From the NCBI GenBank assembly GCA_028622995.1, contig JAJQJQ010000012.1, forward strand, positions 4,588,001-4,652,000: DNA of 64,000 nucleotides, given 5' to 3'. Position numbers and translations under genes: made by a program. A model generated the notes under the pieces. The model worked only from the letters and a program-made list of their open reading frames with translations. It did no database searches and had not been told where the DNA came from. The stretch comes from Panagrolaimus kolymaensis (Eukaryota > Nematoda > Chromadorea > Rhabditida > Panagrolaimidae). Each line of letters starts with the position of its first letter. Position 1 is the stretch's first letter. Positions 25,601-38,085 of this stretch are shown here, piece by piece.

Positions 25601-26664
25601 AAAAATAAAAACTTTAAAAAATTTTCGATTGAATAAACCCAAATTACAACACTTTTTTTTCTCAGCTTAAAACACTTTTTAAACCTTATTAAAGTTGCAT
25701 AGTTGCATTTCGTTAAAAAAAAGATAAAACCCATTTTTCTTTCTCAAGGGCATATACATATATAAATTTTTTATTCAATAAGATATTTTTTATTTTCCTT
25801 CTTTGTTGATGTCATCCTCCGTTCTCTTCTCGCCTCCTTTCTTATTTTACATAAAGCTTTTTTTTAAATTGTTATTGACAACCAAGTTTTTTTTAATCTT
25901 GACAAATTTAGTTTATTTTTATCCACAAAAAAAATGTGTGAGAATAAGATTTTTAAAAGAAATAAAAAAAAGGACACGAGAAAAGCAAGAAAGAGGAAAA
26001 GCTGAAATTGAATGCCACTTTTTTCCTCGCAAAATCCAAAATAAATAAATAAATAAAATTTAACGGGAGCTTTAAAAAATGGCGCATGAAAAAAGTGTTT
26101 TATCAATGGCAACAGCCAAGAAAAAAACAGACGAAATATAAAAAATAAAAGAAACAATAGAAAATCCAAAAGTGTGGATTTGAAAGTTAAAATAGCCTCT
26201 TGAAAAAAATTCTACCTTAAAAAAAGAGCTTTAAACTTTGCAGTTTTTTTTCAAGCAGCTATGGGAGGCATAAATGGTGTTTTTGAAAGGTTAATAAAAT
26301 ATTGATAGAGGCCAATAAATATTCAAACTATGTTTAAAATTTCCATTAACAAGGAAAAGTGCCCCGTGAAAAAAATCTAGTTCAAAAAAGTTTTTTTCTT
26401 TCAAATAATCTTTGATGTTTCATTTAATCCAATTTGTCTTTTATTTCAACAACTTGAAAAACTCATGCACTTTTAATTAATATAAACCTTTTATTAGTGT
26501 TCAATAAATTTTGGAATTTTTTTGTCTAAAAAGGTACAATATTTTTTTTTGAAAAGCTTTATTTTGTTGGCTTTCTTAACCTTGTAAAATTTTTCCGGCC
26601 ATTCACTTTTTATAAATATGAAAATAAATAAATAACTTACTTTTTTTGCTGCTAAGTTCATCAT
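22616..26664 (-). CDS. Voltage-gated potassium channel (Kv type)
   Basis: Eight minus-strand exons: 26664-26641, 25165-24587, 24420-24225, 24167-23790, 23315-23233, 23185-23025, 22971-22793, 22731-22616; about 571 aa. It has a T1 tetramerisation domain (about 105-200, ending in ELDFWRL), six TM segments, an S4 sensor with Arg/Lys every third residue (about 399-414) and the TVGYGD selectivity filter (479-484). The C-terminus is short. Exons 2-8 are certain. The 24-nt first exon (MMNLAAKK) is inferred from an ATG, a GTAAGT donor and phase agreement across a 1.5-kb intron that otherwise looks empty. The intron at 23316-23789 contains a tRNA-Leu on the same strand. The Kv subfamily (Shab, Shaw or EXP-2-like) cannot be decided by eye. 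Confidence 0.93.
23487..23568 (-). tRNA. tRNA-Leu (anticodon AAG), inside a Kv channel intron
   Basis: 82 nt with a complete cloverleaf: acceptor GGCGAGA/TCTCGTC (one G-U), A box, a 5-bp anticodon stem CTGGT/ACCAG with loop TTAAGGC (anticodon AAG), a long variable arm typical of Leu, and a T arm with GGTTCGAATCC. The discriminator is A. It is in the same orientation as the host gene. Confidence 0.96.
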
Positions 26665-28690
26665 CTTGGCAAAATAAAAAAAACTATTGTTTTTTGTCGA
26701 TAATTAAAAATGAACACTCTTCCCGTTGAGTGAATAAAAAATAAATACCTTTAAGCTGCTTGCCTATCTGCAATTTGTCATTTATATAATAAATGACTCA
26801 CAATTAATTACGAACATACATAAAGACAAGCAGTTTAAAAAAGAGACACCAGGAAGAACAAAACAAAAAGGAAAAAGGTATAGCAACAAAAAAAAAGCTT
26901 TACGGAAGATAAAGAAAAATTAGAGGCGACGTTAAAAAATTGTCAAAATAAAATATGTAATTTTCATGGAAAAAGGCTCAATGTTAAAAAAAAGTTACCT
27001 TAAAAAGTTTCAATTTATTATAGCTATAAAAAATTTAAATTCTAAATTTTTTGTATCCAATATTTTATCCTTAACAAAAAAAGAATAGCTTTTGATGCTG
27101 TTTGTTGTGCTATTAGAAGAAGAAAAAAGAGACAAAGTCACGCACAAGTTTGCTTTGATAAAGAAAAATTAAATCTTTCCAAAAAATGGCAAGCCACTTC
27201 ATTAATGCCTGCCTCAATGAATAAAAAAATGAATGGATGACATTTAAGTCTATCTTAAATATATCCATTTCCCTAATGGTAAATAATGAATGCTATATAC
27301 TAAAAAGTTTAAATTTAAAGCAAACCAAACTATTGCTAACAAAAAACAAAACTTTAAATTGACATTGAAAAGTAAAAAAAGATAGAAGACAAAAATCAAA
27401 GTAAGTTAAGTCGTAAAAAAATTCCCACATTTTTCTTTCTTTCTTCGAAAAAACAAAATTTAATCTACTTTAAAAGCATTTGAATAAAATAAAAGAGAAG
27501 AAAAAGTTAAAATAGCAAAAAAAACTTTCACATTTTCTGAGCTCATCAAGAAGCTCTTGAAAAATTTTTTCATTTCCTAGAAAAATGAGGAATAGTAAGA
27601 AAATTTGTTTCATTTCTCAGGAAATGGCTTTATTCGAATTTAAAGCATCGACCTTTTTAAAATCTTTTTTTCGCTTCAAACTTTTCAAGCTTAATTTTTG
27701 AGTGATAAAAACGTTGTTTTTGAAAACCATGAATAAACTTAAAAAAAGTAAAACGCTAGAATTTGTGTGTTTCATAAATTTCAATACAAACAGAAAATTC
27801 AAATGTTTCCAAAAAAAATTGAGAATTGTAAAAAGCTATCTTCTTTAAAAAAAAAGACGTTCAAATTTAAAATCAATTTTAAGGAGAAAAAAAAGGAGGA
27901 AAAAAACAGTTGCTGGACTCGCCTATGATCTTTGGATTTAAAAATAAAAAACACGGGGTAAAAGTAAAGCTTTTTGATGTGGAAGGAATATCTCTCACAT
28001 GTCGTCATATTTCAAAGAAACATAAACCTTGTTTTTTTTGTTGCACCATTTTTTTTTTCATTTCCTATTTGGTGGTTGACAAAGTGAATTTTTGAACGCT
28101 GTCTAGGATTAAAATGGTTTCAAAGATTTTTTATATAGATTTAAAAAAACTTATTTCAAGAAAACATATACACATAAATACAAAAAAAAGAATTAAATGT
28201 TTTTCATAAGAACAACAAAAAAAAGGGATATTTGTGAAAGGTTGTCATAAAAAAAATTAACCGCTTTATCATTATTGAGAATTTGAAATAACAGTTGTTT
28301 CAAATCTTTAAAAAAATGATTTAGACACATTTCGTTTAGCAAGTTTTTATAAAAATCAAGAGAATTAATTATAAACATAATAGAGAGCTGTGTCTGTATC
28401 TTTTTATGCCATAATTTATTTCACACTTTTTCTTTGATAATAATAATCACTTAAAAACACATACTTTTATATTGAGCTCTTACCCATCCATTCAATTTTT
28501 CTTTGATTTTTTTTTTTGTAATCATAAAAGAAAGTGATAGAATGGCCCTTCTACAATCTCTTTGCAACGCCCTTCAGCAAAGAAAGCTTTTTCTTTATAT
28601 AAAAAAACAAAAATGATCTTTTCTTTATTTTTTGATTATTTTTGTTCAAAAGTTATTTTTTCTCATTGTGGTCTATTAGTGAATTGAAAA
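26665..28690. other. Intergenic, AT-rich
   Basis: 2 kb between the Kv 5' end and an F-box-like gene. Open frames here are all lysine/phenylalanine low complexity. I see no exon, tRNA or repeat. Confidence 0.5.
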
Positions 28691-29465
28691 ATGGCTGATA
28701 AATATTTCTCAAATAAAGCTGAAACATTCGATTTTCCATTGCTACCGTGGGTTTGTCAACGGCGATTTGCTGAAATTTGTGATGGAAAAAGTTTAAAAAC
28801 TTTTGCTTCAATAAATTTTTTTACTCGAAATCTTTCTAAACGATGTCATTCAATTGATTATTTTTTAATCGAAGATGGTTTGCCGCATTTTTCTCGCATT
28901 TCTTGTTACTGTATTAAACCTTGCAATGGATATAATGACATCATAAAAATGAATCCAAAATTGGAAGTTATGGATGTTGTTCATATTTCAGAAGACAGAA
29001 ATATTAAACTTGATGTTCAATATTTTCGACAATTACCTGTGAACCTTGCTTCGAATGAAAAACTCAAATTGAGCCTTAAAAATACTAAAATCAGCTTTTT
29101 GAAAACTTTGATTACTCCAAATTTAAAAAGTTTTGAATTCAAAGGTGAAATTGAATTTGATTGTTCCTTGACAGAGTTTACAGAATTCATTGATCTTTTA
29201 TTAAAGCTTGATCAGTTTAAGTAAGTTATTTTAATAATTCAGATTAACGGACAATGTTCGATATTTTTAAAAAATTTTCAGATTAACGTTACATTCTCTG
29301 AGTCTTTCTTTCAAATTCCGTTCTCATCTTTTACCTCTTCGCGAAATTAAACTAGAACGCTTCAGTTATTATGATTGGCAAGAAAATGTTTATTGGTTTG
29401 TTATTCAAAGAAACTTTGCAAATTCTTACAAATGGCATGTTCAAACAAATCCATTAAAGAAGTAA
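28691..29465 (+). CDS. F-box-like protein
   Basis: Two exons: 28691-29220 and 29282-29465; about 237 aa. Residues 14-60 have the F-box pattern (an FPLLPWVCQRRFAEIC start, then SLKTFASINFFTRNL). Downstream are leucine-spaced segments (LEVMDVVHI, LKLSLKN, LKSFEFKG, LTLHSLSLSF) like the two minus-strand paralogs near 6-9 kb. It is shorter than those. Two acceptor-like sites share the sequence TTCAGATTAACG (about 29238 and 29278); only the second keeps the frame. The likely role, from family knowledge, is a substrate adaptor for SCF ubiquitin ligases. Confidence 0.75.
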
Positions 29466-29662
29466 CAACCCGTGTTTTTATTATTATATAAAAGTTTTGA
29501 TTTTTTGTTATGTTAAGAAAAAAATATAAGTATTATTTCGTTATGATAGAATGAAAGCAATTAGATAATAAAAAAAAGTTGAAATTCGAAACGTTTATCT
29601 TTATTTTCGATTACACATACAATTATAAACATAAATAAAAGCAAAATTGAAGCAGATTTTCT

Positions 29663-30318
29663 TTAGTTTTGTACAAAATTTTGTTGATGTTGATTGAGAT
29701 CATTGAAATATAAACAGCATTTGAGGATAACATGACCAAACCATCCGAAGTAAATTTTTATAATAAAAACAGTAAGAATCATAATAATCGCAAAATCCAC
29801 CATAGATTTATTTTTAGCAAAGATTGATCTTTCCGCATCAGTATTGGCATAGGAGTAAACGACAGTAAAATTATAAATAAAAGTCGAATTAACCAGTATG
29901 CAAGCAAAAATTCTTTTTTATGAGTGAAAATACCAACAGCTAGACAGATTACAGCAATAAGCAAAGGAAGAGTAACACCATAAGAAGAAATTCCAATCAC
30001 ATCTTGTTGTGCATAAATAAAAAATCCAGTAACAAGGACTTCAAAAGCAAGAATGCCGATTATTCCATTTTTAGCATGTATATATCCATGGTAACATTGA
30101 TATTTTGGATCATTCGCATTGAATTGATGATTTGTAACCATTGGAATACCAGCAGCAGGTTGATTTAGAAGTGGAACAAAATTTGATGGAGAAGGTTCAA
30201 CAATTTTTTTGACGATGAAAAACGACAAGCACAAGAAAATGTTAAACTTTGAGTGAATAAAATTTGAAAGAAAAATTTTACGAAGAAAAAAATGCGAATT
30301 TATGCAAATTTTTGTCAT
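29663..30318 (-). CDS. DUF7027-like four-TM protein with an apparent frame break
   Basis: The frame from 30318 to about 29850 encodes a CYHGYIHAKNG segment followed by three TM helices, the layout of nematode DUF7027-type small membrane proteins. The fourth TM and C-terminus are encoded 3' of this but one frame away: the segment from YANTDAERS to the stop TAA (29665-29663) is clearly coding-like. Only a 35-nt, poorly T-rich pseudo-intron could join them, so a one-base insertion or two-base deletion near 29850-29880 is more likely, either real or an assembly error. The start is uncertain: the first 40 residues from 30318 look noncoding, and Met at 30141 is an alternative. Confidence 0.6.
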
Positions 30319-31003
30319 TCGAATAATTCAAAAAATCAATTTTCTGAAAATTTTTGCCATCTTCCATTCTTTAGATAATTTTTTTTCTGTTTTTTTTTAC
30401 TAGACATAACCAAATAAAATGCAGAGCTCTACCATTTATTACGATTGTAGCTTTCATAAAAAAATTAAAACGTTTTAAAAAATCTAAAATAATCTTTTTT
30501 TTACAATATTTTATTTTTAGGTTCATTTTTTGACCACCACCTAATTATTTTTTCTTGCTTCTATTTTTTATGGGTTTTCCATTCTTCGTCGATAATAAAA
30601 ATGCAACTTGGCAAAAAATTTCTTCATTGTTCATATTCAAGTAAAAATTTTATTACTTTGAACGAAATAAACTTTTGCGTTCTTTCTTTGATGTATGTAC
30701 GTGATTTTTATTCTTTTGGTACTAAAAAATACTTTTTTTAATTGTAGGGGTACAGAGCTGATAAGAAAAGAAAAATCAAAACTGTGGCCTTCCAAAATAA
30801 TTGCTGACAATTAAAAGTTAATCATTTCTTGAAAGAGTGGATGGACCTCTATCAAAACTAATTTGACAATTTAAAAAAAATGAACGCTTTGAAACTTTTC
30901 TTAGGCATATTTCTGGAGGCTAAAAATTGAAGTATCTAACATCTGTTTGTTTTAGTTTAACGAAATTAAAAAATATATTTTTATTTTTTTTCTCATAGAA
31001 TTA
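30319..31003. other. Intergenic
   Basis: About 685 bases between two minus-strand genes. Nothing recognisable. Confidence 0.45.
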
Positions 31004-32560
31004 TTATACAGTTCCATAATTATTAATAGTACTAATCCTGGACCTAAACAACAATGAGGCCCTTCTCGATTGTGCACGACTTCGAACTTGTTCATAATTT
31101 TGATATACAGCTTTTTGTTTAGTTTCTGGGAGATTTCGATAAAGATAAACAAAAAGGAAAATTTGTACGAGAATAATTGGAAAATATATTGAAAATCCGA
31201 GTAAAGGCTGTAAGAATCAATAAAAAAAATTAAAACATATTCCCGTAATCGAAGATATTATCATTGTTGCTTGAATTGTTGAAGCCTTTGCTGAAGCTGG
31301 AAGTAAATCAGCGATAAGTAAAACAGCAAAATGAGTAAATCCTAAAGCCATTGAAAAATCAATTGCTAAATTGAAAATGAAACAAAAGACGATGGTTATC
31401 CAATTTGGATTTGAACCATTCAACTCAAAAATAAATTCAGAAAGAAACATAAAAATTGCAAATAAAAAAGATATTGAAGCGTTGAAAAGAAAAATGGGGC
31501 GACGCCCAAGTTTTTCATATAAATAAGGTAGCAAATAACAAACAGGAATAAGAATGGTATTTGAAATAAGTTCAAATGTTAATGCTTGAGAATTTGTAAA
31601 ACCAAAACGAATTTTCATGGTTATTGAATAAACAAAGTAAAGTTGAAATGGACCAATGACTGCCATCAAAGATGTAGCTAATACAAGAAAAAGAGAATCA
31701 CGAAAGCCTGAATTTTTCCAAATTTGTCGAAAACTAATGTGTATTGTCTTTGTTTTGGATTCGGTGAGGGATCGTTCAAATTCATAACTGCATGTTACAT
31801 GTTCTAAAAAATTTCACATGAAAATATTGCTGCTGTGTCAAGATCGAAATGACTTACCAATGTCAGCATCAGTTCCATGAAAAGCTCGAATTGCCTTTAT
31901 TGCCTCCACTTTTTTATTACTCAACCATAAAAATTTTGGTGATTCTGGAATAAATATTGATGTAACAAGGAAAATAATAATTATTCCAAATGTAATATAA
32001 AAAGAATAATGCCATCTTTCATCATTACCCAAAAGTTTTGGCATATAAATTATTGACAATGCCGTCGTAATTATAGCACCAATGGATGTTACACTTTGAG
32101 TTATGAAACCACGAATTTCATCTGGTGAACATTCGCTTATATACAATATTCTTACGCCACCTTTAATTGGTCGAGCGGCTCCAAGAAATATGGCACCAAG
32201 AGCGAAGATTTCAATGGACCTAAATAATTTTCCAGAAAGCATAAATGCAGCACTTAAAAATCCAATACCAGATCGAAAATAAATTGATACCGTTTTTCTT
32301 CCAAATGAATCCATTTGTGGGAGAATAAAAATTAAAGATAAAATGCTACCTATCATTTGACAATTACTTATAAGGGAAAAAATTTGAGATATTCCATTTT
32401 CATTTAACATCATTCCATAATGCAGCGTTAAAGAATCATTATAAAAATGTCCTAATGAAACGGGGACCTTTAAAAATAAAAATTCTATTAAATCTTCAAA
32501 ACATCCAATAAAACCATGAATTATTACTGCAGCAATCAAATATTTTGATGGAATCAACAT
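31004..32560 (-). CDS. SLC2/MFS sugar-transporter-like gene with internal TGA
   Basis: Two minus-strand exons: 32560-31858 and 31803-31004. A TTTCATAG acceptor lies directly before the ATG. The 12-TM major facilitator pattern shows GLUT hallmarks: MDSFGRK after TM2, PESPKFL near the middle, YEKLGRRP after TM8 and PETKQK at the end. An in-frame TGA at 31219-31217 (codon 430) interrupts the last TM region. The frame then continues for 70 residues that align closely with the intact neighbour at 33003-35027, where the same codon is TCA (Ser). So this copy is either a nonsense allele, a young pseudogene or a sequencing error. The intron present in the neighbour between exons 1 and 2 is absent here. 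Confidence 0.8.
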
Positions 32561-33002
32561 TTCTATGAAACAGAAAATAAGCAGAAAATTATAATAACCA
32601 TTTTGGTCAATCTTTCAACCTTTTTTATATGCATGTCGTCTTTCAATCTTATCTTCTCAAATGTTGCAGATTTTCTTCTTTGTTCAAAGTGTTGCAAAAA
32701 AATAGCAAGAAAAATAATTAAAATTGTAGGAAAAAATATCTTATCATAATGAACCCATAAACCTTCAGTATGTCCTTTTTTTTAAAGTTTATGTTCCTTT
32801 GTGTAATTGTGCTAACACCGGGTATTCAAAGAATGGACGACTTCGATGGGGTTAATGTGATTACTCAACACTTCGTTTAAAACGATTGTCGCGTTTTGTT
32901 CCAAGTTTTATTTTCAAAATGGTGTTTTTCAAAGTTGCTAAAGTTACAGGTTTAATATTCATTTATATACAAATAAGTTAAATCAATTTATATTTACAAC
33001 GA
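32561..33002. other. Intergenic
   Basis: About 440 bases between the two SLC2-like genes. It contains the promoter of the downstream copy and the 3' flank of the upstream copy. No exon seen. Confidence 0.5.
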
Positions 33003-35027
33003 TTATACAGTTCCATAATTATAAGTACTAATCCTAGGCCTAAACAATATTGAAACTTTTTTAGATTGTCCATAATTATAAGTACCAATCCTAGACCTAA
33101 ACAATAATGAAACTTTTTTAGATTGTGGAGCGGTTAAAAGTTGTTCATAATTTTGATATACAGCTTTTTGTTTAGTTTCTGGGAGATTTCGATAAAGATA
33201 AACAAAAAGGAAAATTTGTACGAGAATAATTGGAAAATATATTGAAAATCCGAGTATAGGTAGTAAGAATGAATACAAAAAATTAAAAAGGATAGCTAAA
33301 ATGGAAGTTGAAAACATAATTGCTTGGGTTGTGGCTGCTTTAGCCGTGGCTGGAAGTAAATCAGCAATAAGGATAATACTAAAAGCAGAAATTCCTAAAG
33401 CTACTGTGAGATCGATGCAAATGGTGAAAAGTGATGCAAAAACAAAAGTGATCCAATTTGAATTGGAACCATTGAATTCAAAGATAGATTCAGCAAAAAA
33501 CATAAAGCACAGGGCCCAAAGTGATAAAACTGTATTTAAAAGAAATATGGGACGACGTCCAATTTTTTCATACAAAAATGGAAGAGTCAAACCAATGGGA
33601 AGAGAAATGCAATTACAAATTAATTCAAAAGTTAAAGCATGAGAATTGGTAAAACCAAATTTGATTTTTGAGGTAATGGAGTACACTGTATAAATTTGCA
33701 ATGGTCCTAGAGTGGTAACTAAAGCTGTAGCAAATACAAGTTTCAAGGAATCTCGAAGACCAGGATCTGCTAAAATTTCTCGAATGTTTGTGTGTGATGC
33801 CTTTGAATTGATTAAGCAATATTCGTGTTCATAAGCGGAAGTTATGGTTACTAAAAAAACATTAAAATCAGTTATGTTCAATGAAATAAAATAAAAATGT
33901 TTACCAATGTCAGCATCTTTTCCTTGGAAAGCTTTGATAGCCTTTATAGTTTCTTCCTTTTTCTGATTCATCCATAAAAATTTAGGTGATTCAGGAATGA
34001 AAAAGGCTCCAATGGTAAATATAAGGATAGCAAAAATCGCGATGAAAAATACATAATGCCAGTTAGCATCATTTCCAAGAATATTGGGTAAAAATAAAAA
34101 TGCACATGAAATTACGACGAATCCGCCAACAGTTGATAAGCCTTGAGTGATGAATCCTAAAAAATGGGTTATTATAAAATTTGAACAAAAATGAAATTTA
34201 AAGAATTTAGAATTGTGAGTTTTGATGCTGTGTTTAAAATCGATGATTACTATTTTTCGGTAAACAGATTTTTTAAAAACTTTAGTCCCTATCATCGTGT
34301 CTTTGATTTTTAACTCAAGCTATTTTCAGTCTCGGAATTGAGCATCACTGTTCACAATCATTTAAGATAAAAACAATTCTCATTTTATTATCAGTAAAAA
34401 AGTGGAGTTGTTCACTCCTAAAAGTTCAAAACAAAAAATCACGTTTCAATATCAAAAGCAATTCTTTTAGATTTATTTTTTTACATTGAAGCAACTCATT
34501 ATTTTATTTTATACAGTATTTTTGGTTGGGAATGTGAAAGAAAAAAAAGCGGCTTTAGATTTCAAAAACATACCTCGAATTTCATCTGGTGAACATTCGC
34601 TCAAATACAATCGTGTTACACCATTTTTTAAAGGCAATGCTACTCCAATCAAAATCGATCCACCAGCAAATAATTCTAATGAAGTAAATAACCATCCAAG
34701 AAACATTAATCCCACTGCTAAGAAAGAAATGGTTGCACGAAAGTATATTGCAACTGTTCGTCTACCATATGAATCCATTTTGCCCACAACAAAAACCAAC
34801 GACACTAGAGTTCCAAAAAGTTGCAAGCTACTAAGCAGTGACATAATTTGTCCCACTCCATCCTCATTCAATGTAATACCATAATGTAATTTCAACGAAG
34901 CATTATAAAAATTTCCTAATGGCACTGGAGCTTTAGCAAATAAAATAAGCATTAAATCTTCGAAACATCCGAATAATCCATGAATGATTACGGCAGCAAT
35001 TAAGTATTTTGATGGAAAAAGAAACAT
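33003..35027 (-). CDS. SLC2/MFS sugar-transporter-like protein (intact tandem copy)
   Basis: Three minus-strand exons: 35027-34574, 34156-33905, 33850-33003; about 517 aa, phases consistent. Twelve TM segments with GLUT-type motifs: SKYLIAAVIIHG at TM1, MDSYGRR after TM2, SECSPDEIRG, PESPKFLW, YEKIGRRPIF and PETKQK. It is a tandem paralog of 31004-32560. Differences from that copy are a 417-nt extra intron inside the codon after SPDEIR, and a duplicated 19-residue C-terminal unit. Family members are facilitative hexose or polyol carriers of the plasma membrane; the substrate here is unknown. Confidence 0.88.
33012..33125. repeat. 57-bp tandem duplication at the SLC2 C-terminus
   Basis: Two 57-bp units (33012-33068 and 33069-33125) differ at only a few bases. 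They duplicate the 19-residue tail that contains SKKVS-LFR-RI-TYNYG. The duplication is in frame and absent from the neighbouring paralog. Confidence 0.85.
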
Positions 35028-35837
35028 GATTGTTGCGATTATTTTTTTAAGACAGAAAAAACTCGAAATGATAAAAGTGTTCGTAGTTTTTAACCTTTTT
35101 AATGAAACAATCTAAAAAGAAAAAAAGCTCGTGAGAGGCGTCGACTCCGATATCAAAAACGTCCCGCTCTTCTCCTTCTTATCATATCTCTTTCGAGTAA
35201 TAATCCCTACTTCTGTCAAAAAAAAAAAGAGAATGAATGCTGAGAAGGCGGAATGTTGCGAAAGGGCAATTATGATTATTACTGTAAACTCAATTAAACT
35301 TTTGAAAGGCTATTATTTTTGTGTGTTCATCTTGTACTGTTCAGACAAGTAAGCAAGTAAGGACATTTGATAACGAATAAAAAAAACATGAAGAAGCTTA
35401 TCAAAAAAAGAAGAAAAAGGATTAAATCAAAGTCAGTTTGTTGAATGAATGTTGCCTTTCAAAACACAATGTTTGTAGGATAAGAAATTGATACCAATAA
35501 CGCTGAGGTTTTAAGATTTAAAAAAAACACGTATTATTTTTAATCAACGCAATTTCTTCAGACACTCAACCTCTGTTTTGATAAGGAATATTCAAGTCTT
35601 GTGTTTTCATCTTGAAGCATGTTTAACAGTTCCATGATGTTTCAAGATTAATTAATAATTTATAGTTTTACAAATATTTCGCGTTTATTCCAATAATGCT
35701 TGAATTAACCATTTGTTCTTTTTTCTCGTTAGAAAAACATATTCAACGTCTAAAAAAAGAAAAATATTTATTTTCTCACAAAAAATTGCCCAACACATAA
35801 TGGTTGAAAAAAAGGATCCTAGCTGACTGTCGACCAT
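35028..35837. other. Intergenic
   Basis: Promoter region of the SLC2 copy and upstream flank of tRNA-Ser. No exon seen. Confidence 0.5.
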
Positions 35838-35919
35838 GCAGCTATGGCCGAGTGGTTAAGGCGTCAGACTCGAAATCTGATGGGCTATGCCCGCGCAGGT
35901 TCAAATCCTGCTGGCTGCG
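35838..35919 (+). tRNA. tRNA-Ser (anticodon CGA)
   Basis: 82 nt. Acceptor GCAGCTA/TGGCTGC with one wobble, anticodon stem TCAGA/TCTGA with loop CTCGAAA (CGA), a long variable arm and T-loop GGTTCAAATCC. The discriminator is G, as for Ser. Confidence 0.96.
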
Positions 35920-36236
35920 ATACTTTTTTCATTTTTTACAATAAAACATATGATACCCGAATGCTTGCATCTTTCGAGATTAGGTAATCAATCAATGGAG
36001 CATCATCACTTTTCGTGCAATTCTATAATATTGCCAAATAAAAAATGCGCTTTTCTTATTTTTCATTCCTCCAACATTGCCGCTTCTTTCTCTGTGGCAA
36101 AAAAAATTCCAAAGAATGAAAAATAAATTAGCATGATACTCTCAAACTTTCAAAACCAGTTCAATCATTTTCTTTCTTTCTTCATTTTTAATTTCATTGA
36201 CTTGAATTTCGACTGTGCTTGCTGCTTGCTCAAAAA

Positions 36237-36648
36237 ATGTTGTCAAAAATTTTCTTCTTTATTTTTGCAATTTCTTTGATCTCAAATATTGCATTTGCTG
36301 CTGATGATGATGCTGCTAATAAAGAAGATTGTACAACAACGGCTTCAAAAGCTGGAACATGGATTATTGTATTATTGGTTGTTCCATCATTGCTCAATAT
36401 TGCATCCATCGTTCTTCTCATCTTTTCTATGATTCTTATTCGTCGTCTCAAAGCTGTTGTTGAAGCTATCTCATCAAGGTAAGTCTTTCATTCGCTATTA
36501 CTTATTTGGTCATATTTTTACTCTTATTAATTTTAGTACTCATTGGTTAACTAGAACAGCAATTCGTGTCGGTCTTGGTCCAACAGCAAAGAAAGCTTTA
36601 ATTGAATATGCAAAAGGAAAACCTGAATTCAAGCGTCTTCTTGGTTAA
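36237..36648 (+). CDS. Small secreted or single-TM protein, not recognised
   Basis: Two exons: 36237-36478 and 36537-36648; about 117 aa. A signal peptide (about 1-24) is followed by a short acidic stretch with one Cys, a strong TM segment (about 40-67), a basic RRLK stop-transfer and a conserved-looking C-terminal tail containing RVGLGPTAKKALIEYA. The topology predicts a type I membrane protein with a cytosolic tail. No family assigned. It converges on the Aurora gene. Confidence 0.75.
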
Positions 36649-36827
36649 AAAAAACTACCGAAATTTTTTGTATTTCTCAAATGTCTAACTTTATAAGATG
36701 ATTTTAAATGTAATTTGACAATAAAATGATAATGTCTAAAAACCTTTATTTCACAAGAAAATAACACATAAAAATTCAAAACAGTAATGAAAAACACGTG
36801 AAAATACAATAAAAAACAATACGAAAT

Positions 36828-38085
36828 TTACTGAGGGTTGTTAATATGACTTTGAATCCAATTATGTGCCATAATTTGTTCCAAGTTGAGTCGTTTGGAA
36901 GGATCACGAACCAATATCTGAAAAGAAAATAATATAATTCATAACAAACACAATCAAAAGATACTGTTACCGACAACATTAACTCAAATGTGGTAATCAA
37001 GAATACAAATTCTTAGATAACGTTTAGTAAAAAAAAAGAAGATAAAACTTACTTTTCTGATTAAATCTTTTGCACCACTGCTGACATGAGTTGGAAAAGG
37101 AATGTTACATTTCTTAATAAGTTCATAAGTTTCTGCTTGAGTTGATGATTCAAAAGGTGGACGACCAACGAGAAATTCATAGCATAGTACACCAATAGCC
37201 CAGTAGTCGACAGCTTTGTCATGTGATTCACCAACGACCATTTCAGGAGGAAGATAGTCTAAAGTTCCACACATAGTTTGACGTCTAAAAAATACAATGG
37301 TAACAGTACATAAAAGTACAAGAAAAATTTACTTTGAAGTTGGAGCATGAACAGACCAGCCAAAGTCACCAAGCTTCAATTCACCATCAGCGCCAACAAG
37401 AATATTTTCAGGTTTGATATCACGGTGGATGACACCTTTTGAATGACAATGAAGTAAAGCATCAGCGACTTGGAAAGTGTACTAAAAAACAAATATTCGT
37501 TAAAGATATAAAGCAAAGGAGAAAACTTACAAGAGCTGCAGTGTGTTCAGGGAAACGTTTCTTATCTTGAAGAATCTTGTACAACTCACCTTTAAGAGCA
37601 TATTCAAGGATGAGATAAACCTTCTTTCCATCGACAAAATAATTGTAAAGCTTGAGAATATTTGGATGGCTGTAAAATAATTGAAAATGAAAGCAATTAA
37701 GAATAAAATAAAAGCTTACTTTAAGTGGCATTGAATTTCGATTTCACGAACCAGTTGATGTTCCACGTTAGCTTTAAGAAGTTGAGATTTGAAAAGGATC
37801 TAAAACACACGAAAAATCAATAAAAAAGTAAATGGATATATTCTTAACTTACCTTCAAAGCAACAATAATACCAGACTGCTTTTCACGTGCCAAATAAAC
37901 ATTACCAAATTTCCCTTTACCGAGAGGTCTTCCAATATCAAAGTCGGATAATTTCCAATTCTTACTAAAACAAACACATATATATATGAGAGAATAAAAG
38001 AAACGTCAAAAACATACATTTCTCCCTCTGGTTCTGGATCAGCTGTTGATGTTTGAGGCTGAAGTGGAGGAGGTTTGACACTCAT
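36828..38085 (-). CDS. Aurora-type serine/threonine kinase
   Basis: Seven minus-strand exons from the internal Met: 38085-38018, 37964-37853, 37799-37720, 37669-37531, 37481-37333, 37284-37053, 36917-36828; about 289 aa. Kinase motifs numbered from that Met: glycine loop GKGKFGNV (38-45), catalytic Lys 60, HRD 152-154, DFG 172-174, and the Aurora signature WSVHAP followed by RQTMCGT with the activation-loop Thr at 186. The short N-terminus and KRQTMCGT favour an Aurora B/AIR-2-like mitotic kinase, which acts with INCENP at chromosomes and the midzone; the A versus B assignment is tentative. The exon containing this Met actually starts at 38097 after a TTTTCTAG acceptor, and is in frame with the HMG-box-like ORF upstream (see finding). 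Confidence 0.93.

Noticed and set aside
29827..29861. 35-nt intron that would repair the four-TM gene
   Set aside because: Too short, not T-rich and with a weak donor; it would also delete coding-like residues.
33301..33642. Plus-strand 113-codon frame
   Set aside because: Antisense to the SLC2 transporter exon.
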